Positions 25,184-33,509 of a stretch of 60,981 bases of DNA are shown one piece after another. The DNA is taken from positions 1-60,981 of the forward strand of contig JAFRPF010000040.1 in the NCBI GenBank assembly GCA_017429285.1, given 5' to 3'. The position numbers and the translations under genes were made by a program. The notes beneath the pieces are model-generated. The model saw nothing but the letters and a program-made list of their open reading frames with translations, was not told where the DNA came from and ran no database searches. The number at the start of each line of letters is the position of its first letter. Position 1 is the first letter of the stretch. The DNA is from Bacilli bacterium. GTDB lineage: Bacteria; Bacillota_I; Bacilli_A; RFN20; CAG-826.

Positions 25184-25234
25184 ATGCGTTTGTTATTGTA
25201 TCAAACTCAATCATAAATGTGTATAGAAACGCAT
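25184..25234. repeat. 8-bp inverted repeat spanning the pduL promoter
   Basis: ATGCGTTT (25184-25191) and AAACGCAT (25227-25234) are perfect reverse complements, 35 bp apart, flanking the pduL -10 region. This could be an operator for a looping regulator or a weak leader hairpin. Confidence 0.45.
25195..25203 (-). promoter_or_regulatory. Extended -10 promoter of pduL
   Basis: TGATACAAT on the minus strand (extended -10 form TGn followed by TACAAT), 27 nt before the ATG. No good -35 at 17 nt. Confidence 0.5.
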
Positions 25235-25261
25235 CAAATATAAATAACAATTAAATTTCTA

Positions 25262-25290
25262 TTGAAATTAAGTTACTTTTTAAACAAAAT
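25262..25290 (+). promoter_or_regulatory. Candidate mgtE promoter
   Basis: TTGAAA (25262-25267), 17 nt, CAAAAT (25285-25290). The mRNA leader is too short for an M-box magnesium riboswitch. Confidence 0.45.
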
Positions 25291-25307
25291 TATGAAGAGG
25301 AAAGAAA

Positions 25308-26768
25308 ATGAGCGAAATTCAAGTTAAGGATTTAATACTTAATGCGATTAAGAATCGAAAGGTTAATGTTTTAAAAGAATTATTTGAAACAGTACCAACA
25401 ATCGATATCGCAGAAGTGATGGATGACATCGAGGATGTTTCTCTTTTATTATTTCCTTTCCGTGTTATTTCTAGTGAATATACCGGTGAATTATTCGCTG
25501 AACTATCTAGTGAACAACAAGAAAAGATTATTAATGCTTTTTCCGATAAAGACTTAATCAAATTATTAGAGGAAAGCTACGCTGACGATATCGTTGACAC
25601 ATTACAAGAATTACCTGCTAATATCGTCTCTCGTGTTTTAAGAGTGGCGCCTACTGATTTAAGAAAAGATATTAACCAATTATTGAATTACGCAGAAAAT
25701 ACCGCTGGTAGCATCATGACCACTGAGTTCTTAGAGATGAAGAACACAGTAACGGTGAAAGAAGCCATCTCCACGATTAGAGCCAAAGGTAAAGATGCGG
25801 AAACTGTTTATACAATATTTGTAAGAGATGCCAAAAGAACATTTGTTGGTACCGTCAACTTAGATGACTTAATCTTTGCTAAAGATGATGAAACATTAGA
25901 TGACATTATGGATCGTGACTTTGTTTCATGTCATGTTAATGACGACCAAGAAGATGTCGCTAATATGTTCAAACGTTATGACCTTAACGCGATGGCGGTA
26001 TTAAATAAAGAAGATAAAATCGTCGGTATCATCACCATCGATGACGTCGTTGATATTATCGTTGAAGAAGCTAACGAAGACGTTGCTGCTTTAAGCCACG
26101 TCGCTCCTTTAGAAGACTCATATCTCGATACACCGGCATGGCGTATGGCGGTTAAATGTATCCCTTGGATTATCATTCTTATTATTCTTGGAACATTTAC
26201 CACAATGGCCTTAGATAGAATTGAAAAAACCGCAATTTTCACACTAATTCCTGTTTTAATCTCCTTTGTCCCTACTTTGATGGATACCGGAGGAAATACC
26301 GGTGGACAAACTATCGCCTTAATGATTCGTGGGTTAGGAACTAAAGAATTTGGACCAAAAGATTTCTTAAGAATTATCGGTAAAGAAGCTCTTACCGCTT
26401 TAATCGTTGCGGCATGTGTTGGAGCCTTTGGATTTATTTGGTTTACTGTCGAACAATATACAGGTATTGTCACCAATGAAAAATTATTCGTTGATGGCGT
26501 TGCGGCAACTATATGGAACGGGAAATGTTGGACTGGTGCATTTGCTAGTCAAACATTAGCGATCTCTGGTATCGTTGCTTCCACTTTATTTGTTGGTTCT
26601 TTCTTATCAAAATGTGTGGCCGTTATGCTTCCTTTAGGAGTTGCGGCTTTAAAGAAAGATCCAGCGATTGTGGCTCAACCAATTTTAACTACCATTGTAG
26701 ATGTTGTTAGCTTAATTGCTTATCTATTAATTGCCTTAGGGGCAAGTCACTTATTTGGTATATTCTAA
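25308..26768 (+). CDS. mgtE: Magnesium transporter MgtE
   Basis: MgtE is a Mg2+-gated Mg2+ channel. The 486-residue protein has the helical N domain (about 10-130; repeated ELPANIVSRVLR-type helices), two CBS domains (about 135-265) that sense cytosolic Mg2+, the plug helix, and five membrane helices (about 280-486) with the pore signature PTLMDTGGNTGGQT near residue 325. Shine-Dalgarno GAGGAAAG. The stop overlaps the next start (TAATG), so GtrA is translationally coupled. Confidence 0.96.
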   Translation: MSEIQVKDLILNAIKNRKVNVLKELFETVPTIDIAEVMDDIEDVSLLLFPFRVISSEYTGELFAELSSEQQEKIINAFSDKDLIKLLEESYADDIVDTLQELPANIVSRVLRVAPTDLRKDINQLLNYAENTAGSIMTTEFLEMKNTVTVKEAISTIRAKGKDAETVYTIFVRDAKRTFVGTVNLDDLIFAKDDETLDDIMDRDFVSCHVNDDQEDVANMFKRYDLNAMAVLNKEDKIVGIITIDDVVDIIVEEANEDVAALSHVAPLEDSYLDTPAWRMAVKCIPWIIILIILGTFTTMALDRIEKTAIFTLIPVLISFVPTLMDTGGNTGGQTIALMIRGLGTKEFGPKDFLRIIGKEALTALIVAACVGAFGFIWFTVEQYTGIVTNEKLFVDGVAATIWNGKCWTGAFASQTLAISGIVASTLFVGSFLSKCVAVMLPLGVAALKKDPAIVAQPILTTIVDVVSLIAYLLIALGASHLFGIF

Positions 26769-27298
26769 TGACTAATAAAAAAACTAGTCGTAAATGGGAA
26801 CTGATTCGTTTTTTAATATGTGGTGTTGCTGCCGCATTAACGGATTATATTTTTAGCCAATTAGCGGTTTTATTAATTCATAATGCCTTACCACAAATAT
26901 GGGTCACTATTATTTCTACTGCTATCGGATTTATCTTTGGGGTAATTGTTAATTATTTAATCTCCACATTTTGGGTTTATCAAAATGTCGATAAAGATAT
27001 CAAAACTAAATCAAAATTATTTATCACTTGGTTTGTGATTCTTTCTTTAGCGGCGATGCTATTAAGCATAGGTGCGATGCTATTATGTAACTTAGTTATT
27101 ACTTCCATCTGGGGTATGAAAAATAGTATCGTCAATATTTCCGTTATGGAACTAATGAAAGAAAACGGCATCAAATTCTTAACTACATTTATCTTCTGGG
27201 CTTATTTCTTCTCATTCTGCATCAAAACTATTGTTGGTTTAGTTTTTAATTATTTCACTAGAAAATATATTCTTTATAAAGAACCTAAAAACTCCTAG
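26768..27298 (+). CDS. GtrA-like family membrane protein
   Basis: The 176-residue protein has four hydrophobic helices (about 12-38, 42-65, 88-112, 143-165). IRFLICGVAAALTDYIF at the start, NYLISTFWVY in the middle and VFNYFTRKYILYK at the end match PF04138 (GtrA), whose members are linked to transport or flipping of lipid-linked sugars used in surface glycosylation. Coupling to mgtE is by a TAATG overlap; the functional reason is unclear. A longer loop between helices 3 and 4 is unusual for the family. Confidence 0.82.
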   Translation: MTNKKTSRKWELIRFLICGVAAALTDYIFSQLAVLLIHNALPQIWVTIISTAIGFIFGVIVNYLISTFWVYQNVDKDIKTKSKLFITWFVILSLAAMLLSIGAMLLCNLVITSIWGMKNSIVNISVMELMKENGIKFLTTFIFWAYFFSFCIKTIVGLVFNYFTRKYILYKEPKNS

Positions 27299-27316
27299 TT
27301 TCTTAAAAATAAGAAA
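27299..27316 (+). terminator. Weak terminator-like hairpin after gtrA-like gene
   Basis: TTTCTTA (27299-27305) pairs with TAAGAAA (27310-27316); the downstream T content is modest (TATTCTTGTCTTTT). Confidence 0.35.
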
Positions 27317-27321
27317 TATTC

Positions 27322-27350
27322 TTGTCTTTTAACATTAATTTACATACAAT
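27322..27350 (+). promoter_or_regulatory. Promoter of tRNA-Leu(GAG)
   Basis: TTGTCT (27322-27327), 17 nt, TACAAT (27345-27350), 17 nt before the mature tRNA. Confidence 0.7.
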
Positions 27351-27367
27351 TAACAAGCAACTTAGTT

Positions 27368-27452
27368 GCGCGAGTGGCGGAATTGGTAGACGCGTACGTT
27401 TGAGGGGCGTATTGGTATCCCAGTGTGAGTTCGATTCTCATCTCGCGCACCA
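27368..27452 (+). tRNA. tRNA-Leu (anticodon GAG)
   Basis: The acceptor stem GCGCGAG / CTCGCGC is perfect, followed by A and encoded CCA. The anticodon loop is TTGAGGG in stem TACGT / GCGTA. The long variable arm is typical of class II tRNAs. It has its own promoter and terminator. Confidence 0.95.
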
Positions 27453-27462
27453 AAAAGAATAT

Positions 27463-27490
27463 GAAGAGGAAATTAAGTTCCTCTTTTTTT
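27463..27490 (+). terminator. Terminator of tRNA-Leu(GAG)
   Basis: AAGAGGAA (27464-27471) pairs with TTCCTCTT (27478-27485), then TTTTT. Confidence 0.88.
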
Positions 27491-27589
27491 CTAACAATTT
27501 ATCTCTTATTTAAATAAAATACTTGCATTAAATAGTCGTTATGACTTTAAATTATTAAGTAAGAATTTAAACTTATCGAGGTCTTAAAT

Positions 27590-28066
27590 ATGAAAAAATA
27601 TCTAAAATTAGTCTCCGCTTTAATGGCGGTTGTCGCTGTCATCATGATGTTCTTTACACAAGTGACTGTCGAATGGATTTCCGGTGCTAAAGAAGTAATC
27701 GGTGTATCTGCTTTAGTGGGTGGTAAATTCCCACACTTAGGTACCACTATTAACGGCGTTGGCTCAGGCTTAGCCGGTTATATCTTAGTTGGCGTTGCCG
27801 CTTTAATTTTATTAGCCGTTGCTTTAATTCCATATTTTAATGAACACGATATCTTAGCTGCTGTTGTGACAGGATTAGCCGTTATCTTATTAATTATCGG
27901 TGTTATCTTCTTATTTTTAATCCGTAAGAACTTCGCTTCCGCTAACGGTATTGCTAACGGTGCTAAAGTTTATGTCGGATGGGCCGCTATTACCGCTGGA
28001 TGTTTAGGATCAGTTTCTGCTTTATTAGGTTCCATCGGTGTGGTCATGGATGTTGCTAATAGCTAA
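27590..28066 (+). CDS. Unrecognised small four-helix membrane protein
   Basis: A 158-residue protein I do not recognise. It has four hydrophobic helices (about 5-22, 62-82, 88-111, 126-150), with an external loop of about 35 residues between the first two (WISGAKEVIGVSALVGG, Gly-rich). The Ala/Gly/Val-rich helices resemble small tetraspan proteins of low-GC Gram-positives. Shine-Dalgarno GAGGTC precedes the ATG. It stands alone between a tRNA terminator and a bidirectional terminator. Confidence 0.78.
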   Translation: MKKYLKLVSALMAVVAVIMMFFTQVTVEWISGAKEVIGVSALVGGKFPHLGTTINGVGSGLAGYILVGVAALILLAVALIPYFNEHDILAAVVTGLAVILLIIGVIFLFLIRKNFASANGIANGAKVYVGWAAITAGCLGSVSALLGSIGVVMDVANS

Positions 28067-28084
28067 TTAACTTATTAATTAATA

Positions 28085-28122
28085 AAAAATCTCTTCCGTT
28101 CATAAATGGGAGAGATTTTTAT
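28085..28122. terminator. Bidirectional terminator
   Basis: AAAAATCTCTTCC pairs with GGGAGAGATTTTT around a 10-nt loop; T runs on both strands serve the 27590 gene and the convergent M3 peptidase gene. Confidence 0.9.
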
Positions 28123-28135
28123 TTGCCTAACAGTA

Positions 28136-29848
28136 TTAGAATTTTGTAGTATCAAATTCTTTTAATAATTTTTCTAATGGTTTAATGACTTTTGCGACAT
28201 TACCATCTTCAAATGGATTTCTTAAATGGTTATGTTCAAGTAATCCAACGAATGGAGCTTGTCCACCAAATTTACATAATTTGATATATTTCTTCCAAGC
28301 TTTTTCATGGTTCTTTCTCATTTCCACGAGGAATTGGAAGGCACACACTTGCGCGAGCGTATAATCAATATAATAAAATGGTGTACCAAAGATATGTGAT
28401 TGTCTCATCCAATAAGCACCATGAGCGAATGTTGGAGTGTCATCATATTTCTTTTGAGGAGTATATTTTTCTTCTAAACTTCTCCAATAAGCACATCTTT
28501 CTTGATGGCTAGCATTTGGATGTTCATAAACCCAGTGTTGGAATTCATCAACGGTAATACCATATGGTAAGAATTCAATGGCATCAGATAAATGCATATA
28601 TCTATATTTATCAGCGTCTTTTCCAAAGAATTTTTCCATATATGGCCAAGCGAAGAATTCCATACTCATAGAATGAATTTCACAAGATTCTAAAGTTGGA
28701 TTTTGATACTCTGGAATCTTAATTGGGAAAGATAAATATGCTTGTAAAGCATGTCCACCTTCATGACATAAAACATTAACATCACCATCAGTGCCGTTAA
28801 AGTTAGAGAAGATGAATGGAGCTTTATAAAGTGGGAATTGAGTGCAATATCCACCTGGAGCTTTACCTTTTCTAGCTTCTAAATCCATTAAGTCATGTTT
28901 CATCATGAATTCAAAGAATTCTTTACTTTCTGGACCTAAATCAGAATACATTTCATGAGCGACATTCACTAAGAATTTCGCATCACCCGCTGGTTTTGGA
29001 TTACCGGATTTGAATTTTAAATTGTAGTCGTAGTTTCTTGGATCTTTGATACCAAGCTCTTTCATCTGTTTCTTATATAACTTTTGAGCAACAGGTACAA
29101 CTGTCGCGGCAATCTGTTCACGATAGCCTTTAACCATCTTCGCGTTATAATCCATTCTTCCTAAACGGAGATAGCCTAAATCAACGAAGTTCTTATAGCC
29201 GAGTTTCTTCGCCATTGAATCTCTTAAATGGACTAATTCATCATAGATGGCGCCAATTCTTTCTTCGTGTTCACCAAGCCATTTATCCATCGCTTGAGAA
29301 GCTTCTTTTCTTGTTTCACGATCAACGTCTTGACAGTATTTACCAATTTGAGAAAGATTTAAAACTTCACCACGGAAAGGAATTTCCGCTCCACCTAAAA
29401 TGGAATCGTATTCACTAGTTAATTTATTTTCCTTAATTAATTCAGGAATGATTTTTTCATCAAATGACTTTAATGAAGCATCCATCATTTGGAAATAATA
29501 TTTACCATATTTTTTCTCTAAATCTTTTCTATATTTTGCCTTGGTTAAAATCTTTGCAAATTTATTGGAATAATTAGAAATGATTGGTGAGAGTTCATCA
29601 CATCTATCTTGTGCTTTCTTATAAGCAGGATTTCTTGTATCGCAAGAATAACGAACATAAATAATGTTCATATCATTGCTTAACTGTGTCATGTATTTAT
29701 TCCAGTGTTTGATCGCTAAGTTTGCCGTTAACGCACTACCGCACTCTTCTAAATCACTAATTAAAGACTCTAATTTATTAACGATTCTTTTCTCACTAGG
29801 AACGTTAAGAGGAAAGTCTTCAAACTTCATATCTAATTCATATTTCAT
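28136..29848 (-). CDS. M3 family oligoendopeptidase
   Basis: A cytoplasmic zinc peptidase that cuts short peptides. The 570-residue protein carries HEGGH at residues 362-366 (HExxH class) with the third ligand expected in the following PTLESCEIHSMSMEFF segment. The N-terminal half and overall length fit the subgroup of M3 enzymes distinct from classical PepF (TIGR02289 type). A good Shine-Dalgarno (AAAGGAG) and a promoter at 29873-29901 are present; it is monocistronic and ends at the bidirectional terminator. Confidence 0.93.
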   Translation of the reverse strand: MKYELDMKFEDFPLNVPSEKRIVNKLESLISDLEECGSALTANLAIKHWNKYMTQLSNDMNIIYVRYSCDTRNPAYKKAQDRCDELSPIISNYSNKFAKILTKAKYRKDLEKKYGKYYFQMMDASLKSFDEKIIPELIKENKLTSEYDSILGGAEIPFRGEVLNLSQIGKYCQDVDRETRKEASQAMDKWLGEHEERIGAIYDELVHLRDSMAKKLGYKNFVDLGYLRLGRMDYNAKMVKGYREQIAATVVPVAQKLYKKQMKELGIKDPRNYDYNLKFKSGNPKPAGDAKFLVNVAHEMYSDLGPESKEFFEFMMKHDLMDLEARKGKAPGGYCTQFPLYKAPFIFSNFNGTDGDVNVLCHEGGHALQAYLSFPIKIPEYQNPTLESCEIHSMSMEFFAWPYMEKFFGKDADKYRYMHLSDAIEFLPYGITVDEFQHWVYEHPNASHQERCAYWRSLEEKYTPQKKYDDTPTFAHGAYWMRQSHIFGTPFYYIDYTLAQVCAFQFLVEMRKNHEKAWKKYIKLCKFGGQAPFVGLLEHNHLRNPFEDGNVAKVIKPLEKLLKEFDTTKF

Positions 29849-29872
29849 AAAAAATCTCCTTTGAACTGCTTT

Positions 29873-29901
29873 ATTTTATATAAATTAAAATCATCTCACA
29901 A
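29873..29901 (-). promoter_or_regulatory. Promoter of the M3 peptidase gene
   Basis: TTGTGA (29901-29896), 17 nt, TAAAAT (29878-29873). The -35 lies inside the terminator of the upstream LemA-like gene. Confidence 0.5.
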
Positions 29902-29923
29902 GCATTATACTTACGAGATGATT
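29889..29923 (-). terminator. Terminator of the LemA-like gene
   Basis: AATCATCTC (29889-29897) pairs with GAGATGATT (29915-29923); TTTAATTT follows on the minus strand. The stop codon is within the hairpin. Confidence 0.75.
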
Positions 29924-30441
29924 TCTTTTTTCTGAAACTTCAATATTTTAAACACAAACCGACAAGGTAAGAAACTAATCCAATAGTTATAGCCCAAAAC
30001 ATCAGCGTTATACATCGCGACATTGCTTCGATACATGTAATCCGCTTGATCGATGTTATTTTTTGAAACTACAAATTCGTAGTTATTCTTTAAATCGATA
30101 TGCGAATTAGTAGCGAATAATATCTCATCCTTTAGGTAGGATAATGAATTCTTGCTTTTAGTAAATATTGTGGAACCAGGTTCATCAAAGTCTTTTTCAC
30201 CAATTTGGCCTAAAACTTCAAATAATTCGGGTTTAATTTCGACACCTGACTGCTTGCTAACAGAATAGATTCTTTTCATGTTTTCAAACTTTGTATATAG
30301 GATAACTGACATTCCTCTTTTATGTTTTCTAAATATCGTTGAATAAGAGACGACAAAAACGACGTCGACAAGTAATAACAACAACCAAAATCCGACGAGA
30401 GAAACAATGACAATTAAAGTAATTCTTAAAGCTTCAGGCAT
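29911..30441 (-). CDS. Divergent LemA-like membrane protein
   Basis: The 176-residue protein has one N-terminal membrane helix (about 5-30) and a helical cytoplasmic or external domain. The end, YRSNVAMYNADVLGYNYWI followed by SFLPCRFVFKILKFQKKE, aligns with the LemA C-terminal pattern (YN..V..YN..I..FP......FGFKKK). LemA function is unknown. The start at 30441 has AAAGGA upstream; an open frame of 44 further codons toward 30573 overlaps the promoter and start of the divergent HAD gene and is unlikely to be translated. Confidence 0.7.
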   Translation of the reverse strand: MPEALRITLIVIVSLVGFWLLLLLVDVVFVVSYSTIFRKHKRGMSVILYTKFENMKRIYSVSKQSGVEIKPELFEVLGQIGEKDFDEPGSTIFTKSKNSLSYLKDEILFATNSHIDLKNNYEFVVSKNNIDQADYMYRSNVAMYNADVLGYNYWISFLPCRFVFKILKFQKKEIIS

Positions 30442-30514
30442 CTTTTTTCCTTTACTAGATAATCTTAATTTTTGTAAGGACAAAATACAAGATTTTGTTA
30501 GAAACTTGTTAAAT

Positions 30515-30543
30515 TTGCTAATAATATCTTTTTGTGATATTAT
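30515..30543 (+). promoter_or_regulatory. Promoter of the HAD phosphatase gene
   Basis: TTGCTA (30515-30520), 17 nt, TATTAT (30538-30543), then a leader of about 12 nt with GAGGT before the ATG. Confidence 0.7.
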
Positions 30544-30561
30544 TTCAAGCGAGGTAAATTT

Positions 30562-31395
30562 ATGGCAAAACAACCTATTATCGCTATCATGTACGATTTT
30601 GATAAAACATTATCCACTACTGATATGCAAAATTATGACTTTATTCCTAATTTAGGAATGACTCCTGAACAATTCTGGGGAGCCACCACTGAATTCACCG
30701 AAAAGACCGGTGTGGAAAGAATCTTATCTTACATGTATATGATGATTCAAAAAGCCAAAGAAAAAGATATTAAAATCACTAGAGAATATCTCCGTGAATG
30801 TGGTAAAAACATCAAATTCTATCCAGGTGTTTCTACTTGGTTTAATAGAATTAATAAATACGGTGAAGAAAAAGGTGTTCAAGTAGAACATTATCTTGTT
30901 AGTTCTGGCACTATGGAAATCGTCGAAGGGTGTTCAATCTTCAATCACTTCACGAAAGCTTGGGGTTGTGAATATTACTATAACGAAGAGGGTGAACCAA
31001 TCTGGCCAAAACTCGCTATCAACTACACCCAAAAAACACAATTCTTCTTTAGAATTTCTAAAGGTGTCGTCGATGATAAAGATGATAATTCCGTTAATGA
31101 AAAGAATCGCAATAGAAGAATTCCATATCAAAACATCATCTATATGGGTGATGGAATGACCGATGTCGCTTGTATGACATTAGTGAAACATAACGATGGC
31201 ACTAGTATCGCGATCTATCCAGAAAAAGAAAGCGATAAAGTCAGAAACCTATACACTGATGGCAGATGTAACTTTATGTGCCGTGCCGATTATAGCGCAG
31301 GCAGCGATCTCGAATCAGTGGTGAAACTTATCATAGATAAGGTGGCCATGCTTCATCAAATTGAAGATCGTGAGAAGAAATTAGCGAACAAATAA
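30562..31395 (+). CDS. HAD family hydrolase (phosphoserine phosphatase-like)
   Basis: A 277-residue HAD protein. Motif I is YDFDKTLST (Asp12, Asp14), motif II is HYLVSSGTMEIVEG (Ser/Thr near 115), and motif III/IV is IIYMGDGMTDVACM near 200. The insert between motifs fits the C1 cap of the SerB-like group. Charged C-terminal residues extend past the domain. Substrate unknown. It is the first of three genes separated by a terminator from the S1 protein gene. Confidence 0.85.
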   Translation: MAKQPIIAIMYDFDKTLSTTDMQNYDFIPNLGMTPEQFWGATTEFTEKTGVERILSYMYMMIQKAKEKDIKITREYLRECGKNIKFYPGVSTWFNRINKYGEEKGVQVEHYLVSSGTMEIVEGCSIFNHFTKAWGCEYYYNEEGEPIWPKLAINYTQKTQFFFRISKGVVDDKDDNSVNEKNRNRRIPYQNIIYMGDGMTDVACMTLVKHNDGTSIAIYPEKESDKVRNLYTDGRCNFMCRADYSAGSDLESVVKLIIDKVAMLHQIEDREKKLANK

Positions 31396-31399
31396 TTAT

Positions 31400-31428
31400 G
31401 AAAGGTAGTTATTGCTACCTTTTTTATT
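31400..31428 (+). terminator. Terminator of the HAD gene
   Basis: AAAGGTAG (31401-31408) pairs with CTACCTTT (31415-31422), then TTTTATTT. Confidence 0.88.
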
Positions 31429-31462
31429 TGATAAATGCTAATATTATTTTTGGTCGGTAAAT

Positions 31463-31831
31463 ATGAAGTACGAAGTTGGACAAGATATCATCGGTACAGT
31501 AATTAACGTCAAGCCCTATGCTTTATTCATGGAATTTGAAGATGGGGTCACTGGTTTATTGCATATTTCAGAAATTTCTGATTCTTTTATTCGTGATATC
31601 GAAAAATTTGGCACTATTGGTGATAAGCTTAAAGTCCGTGTTGTTTCAATCGATGAAAATAACGGATTTTTAAGAGTCTCTTATAAACAAATTCCGAAAG
31701 AAGAATCTTATTCCACTCACACTAATGAAGTAAGAAAAGCTTTAGAAGCAAGTCAAGAAGAATTCCAACCACTAGCTGAGAAATTACCAGAATGGATTGA
31801 AAAAACTTTGAAAGAAGCAAGAGGAAAATAA
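31463..31831 (+). CDS. S1 RNA-binding domain protein (general stress protein 13-like)
   Basis: The 122-residue protein is a single S1 (OB-fold) domain in residues 1-72 (GTVINVKPYALFMEFEDGVTGLLHISEIS, then KVRVVSIDENNGFLRVSYK) followed by a charged helical tail. It resembles the YugI/CvfD class of Firmicute ribosome-associated S1 proteins that affect translation and stress response. It lies 2 nt before pgi, as in several Bacilli, and probably shares its transcript. A -10-like TATTAT and a leader with CGGTAAAT precede the ATG. Confidence 0.88.
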   Translation: MKYEVGQDIIGTVINVKPYALFMEFEDGVTGLLHISEISDSFIRDIEKFGTIGDKLKVRVVSIDENNGFLRVSYKQIPKEESYSTHTNEVRKALEASQEEFQPLAEKLPEWIEKTLKEARGK

Positions 31832-31833
31832 AT

Positions 31834-33111
31834 ATGAAATTACAACTTAACAATCAAATGAATGAAGAAATTATCTCTTCTTATCAAAAAGATGTCGAAC
31901 GCATCAACAAGATGATCAATGAAAAAAGTGGTCCAGGAAATGACTACTTAGGTTGGGCGGATTGGCCAATTAATTACGATAAAGAAGAATTAGAAAGAAT
32001 CAAAAAAGACGCTAAATATGTTAGAGACAACTTTGATATTTTAGTGGTCTGTGGAATCGGTGGTTCTTATCTTGGTGCAAGAGCGGCTTTAGAAGCTCTT
32101 AACGGTTTAAAAAGTGATGACAAATTAGAAGTTATTTTTATGGGTCAAACCTTCTCTCCTAATTACGTCGCTCAAGTCATGAATTACCTTAAAGACAAAA
32201 AATTCGCTATTAACGTCATTTCCAAAAGTGGCACCACTACCGAAACTAGTATTTCTTTTAGACTCTTAAAAGAATTATTAGAAAAACAAGTTGGTAAAGA
32301 AAAAGCCAGAAAAGCAATCTATGCCACTACCGATAAAGAAAAAGGTGCTTTAAAAACCTTATGTAATCAAGAAGGATATAGCACCTATGTTTTACCAAGT
32401 GATATCGGTGGTAGATATAGTGTTTTAACTGCCGTCGGTTTATTCCCATTAGCAGCGGCGGGCGTTGATATACAAGCTATGCTTGATGGAGCCAAAGAAG
32501 CTAGAGAAGCTTATAACTCCACCGATTTAAAAACTAATTTATGTTACCGCTATGCGGTTACTCGTGATTATATGTTAAGACATGGTAAACCAGTTGAGAT
32601 GTATGTCACTTATGAACCTCAAATGAGCCAAATTAGCGAATGGTTAAAACAATTATTCGGTGAATCTGAAGGTAAAGAAAAGAAGGGATTATTCCCTGCT
32701 TCCGCTACCTTCTCTACTGACTTACATTCATTAGGTCAATTTATTCAAGATGGTACACCACTTTTATTTGAAACAATCATCAATGTTATTAATCCAAAAC
32801 AAGATATCAAAATCCCCCATGATGATGAAGATTTAGATGGATTAAATTATTTAGAAGGCAAAGACTTAGCCTTTGTTAATCAAAAAGCTTTTGAAGGAAC
32901 ACTTAAAGCCCATGTTGAAGATGGAAAGGTTCCATGTAATGTTATCTATTTAGATAAATTAGATGAAAAGACCTTAGGTCATCTCTTCTATTTCTTCATG
33001 AGAGCTTGTGCGATGTCTGCTTATTTATTAGACATTAATCCATTCAACCAACCAGGTGTCGAAATCTATAAGAAAAATATGTTCCGCCTCCTTGGAAAAA
33101 AGGGTTATTAA
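31834..33111 (+). CDS. pgi: Glucose-6-phosphate isomerase
   Basis: Pgi interconverts glucose-6-phosphate and fructose-6-phosphate in glycolysis. The 425-residue protein is of the short bacterial type. VVCGIGGSYLGARA (sugar-phosphate loop), ISKSGTTTETSISFR, and the C-terminal INPFNQPGVEIYKK are the family signatures; the catalytic Glu lies in the FGESEGKEKKG region near residue 280. It follows the S1 gene by 2 nt, with GAGGAAAAT as ribosome binding site, and ends in a terminator. Confidence 0.97.
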   Translation: MKLQLNNQMNEEIISSYQKDVERINKMINEKSGPGNDYLGWADWPINYDKEELERIKKDAKYVRDNFDILVVCGIGGSYLGARAALEALNGLKSDDKLEVIFMGQTFSPNYVAQVMNYLKDKKFAINVISKSGTTTETSISFRLLKELLEKQVGKEKARKAIYATTDKEKGALKTLCNQEGYSTYVLPSDIGGRYSVLTAVGLFPLAAAGVDIQAMLDGAKEAREAYNSTDLKTNLCYRYAVTRDYMLRHGKPVEMYVTYEPQMSQISEWLKQLFGESEGKEKKGLFPASATFSTDLHSLGQFIQDGTPLLFETIINVINPKQDIKIPHDDEDLDGLNYLEGKDLAFVNQKAFEGTLKAHVEDGKVPCNVIYLDKLDEKTLGHLFYFFMRACAMSAYLLDINPFNQPGVEIYKKNMFRLLGKKGY

Positions 33112-33132
33112 TTGAAAATTAGAACCTCAAAA

Positions 33133-33161
33133 AAGAACGCTCAAAAATTGGGCGTTTTTTC
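33133..33161 (+). terminator. Terminator of pgi
   Basis: AACGCTC (33136-33142) pairs with GGGCGTT (33150-33156), then TTTT. Confidence 0.85.
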
Positions 33162-33163
33162 AA

Positions 33164-33193
33164 TTGACTACTAATATTTATAAGTGATATATT
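33164..33193 (+). promoter_or_regulatory. Promoter of the tRNA array
   Basis: TTGACT (33164-33169), 18 nt, TATATT (33188-33193) with TGA before the -10. The first tRNA starts 38 nt downstream. Confidence 0.75.
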
Positions 33194-33196
33194 ATT

Positions 33197-33224
33197 TAAG
33201 CGCATATTTTAATAAGCGCATATT
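33197..33224 (+). repeat. 12-bp direct repeat before tRNA-Val
   Basis: TAAGCGCATATT occurs at 33197-33208 and again at 33213-33224, just downstream of the promoter and before the tRNA array. Confidence 0.7.
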
Positions 33225-33230
33225 CCAGTT

Positions 33231-33306
33231 GGATGCTTAGCTCAGCTGGGAGAGCATCGCCTTTACACGGCGGAGGTCGGCGGTTCGATCCCGTCAGCAT
33301 CCACCA
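33231..33306 (+). tRNA. tRNA-Val (anticodon TAC)
   Basis: Acceptor GGATGCT / AGCATCC, anticodon loop TTTACAC, encoded ACCA end. First gene of a five-tRNA array. Confidence 0.96.
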
Positions 33307-33329
33307 TAAAGGTTGCAAAACTACCCGCT

Positions 33330-33414
33330 GGGAGGGTAGCGAAGTGGCTAAACGCGGCAGACTGTAAATCTGTTACCTCCGGTTTCGGCAGTTCGAATCT
33401 GCCCCCTCCCACCA
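33330..33414 (+). tRNA. tRNA-Tyr (anticodon GTA)
   Basis: Acceptor GGGAGGG / CCCTCCC, anticodon loop CTGTAAA, long variable arm as in bacterial tRNA-Tyr, encoded CCA. Confidence 0.96.
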
Positions 33415-33425
33415 TCAAAGGTTCT

Positions 33426-33501
33426 TGGGGTGTAGCCAAGCGGTAAGGCAACAGACTTTGACTCTGTCATCTCAGTGGTTCGATCCCACTCACCCCAGCC
33501 A
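33426..33501 (+). tRNA. tRNA-Gln (anticodon TTG)
   Basis: Acceptor TGGGGTG / CACCCCA, anticodon loop CTTTGAC, discriminator G and encoded CCA. Its 5' half is identical to that of tRNA-Gln(CTG) at 36754. Confidence 0.96.
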
Positions 33502-33509
33502 ACTTATCT

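Noticed and set aside
25235-25307. M-box magnesium riboswitch before mgtE
   Set aside because: Fewer than 75 nt separate the region from the start and a promoter lies within it, far too short for the roughly 160-nt element.
25976-26476. Minus-strand frame of 166 codons inside mgtE
   Set aside because: Antisense to the strongly conserved CBS and membrane regions; composition is that of a reverse-strand shadow.
30442-30573. N-terminal extension of the LemA-like protein
   Set aside because: It would overlap the promoter and first codons of the divergent HAD gene; the ATG at 30441 has AAAGGA and begins directly at the membrane helix.
33263-33451. Minus-strand open frame of 62 codons across the tRNA array
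   Set aside because: It is antisense to tRNA-Val, tRNA-Tyr and tRNA-Gln; such frames arise from tRNA sequence and are often misannotated.
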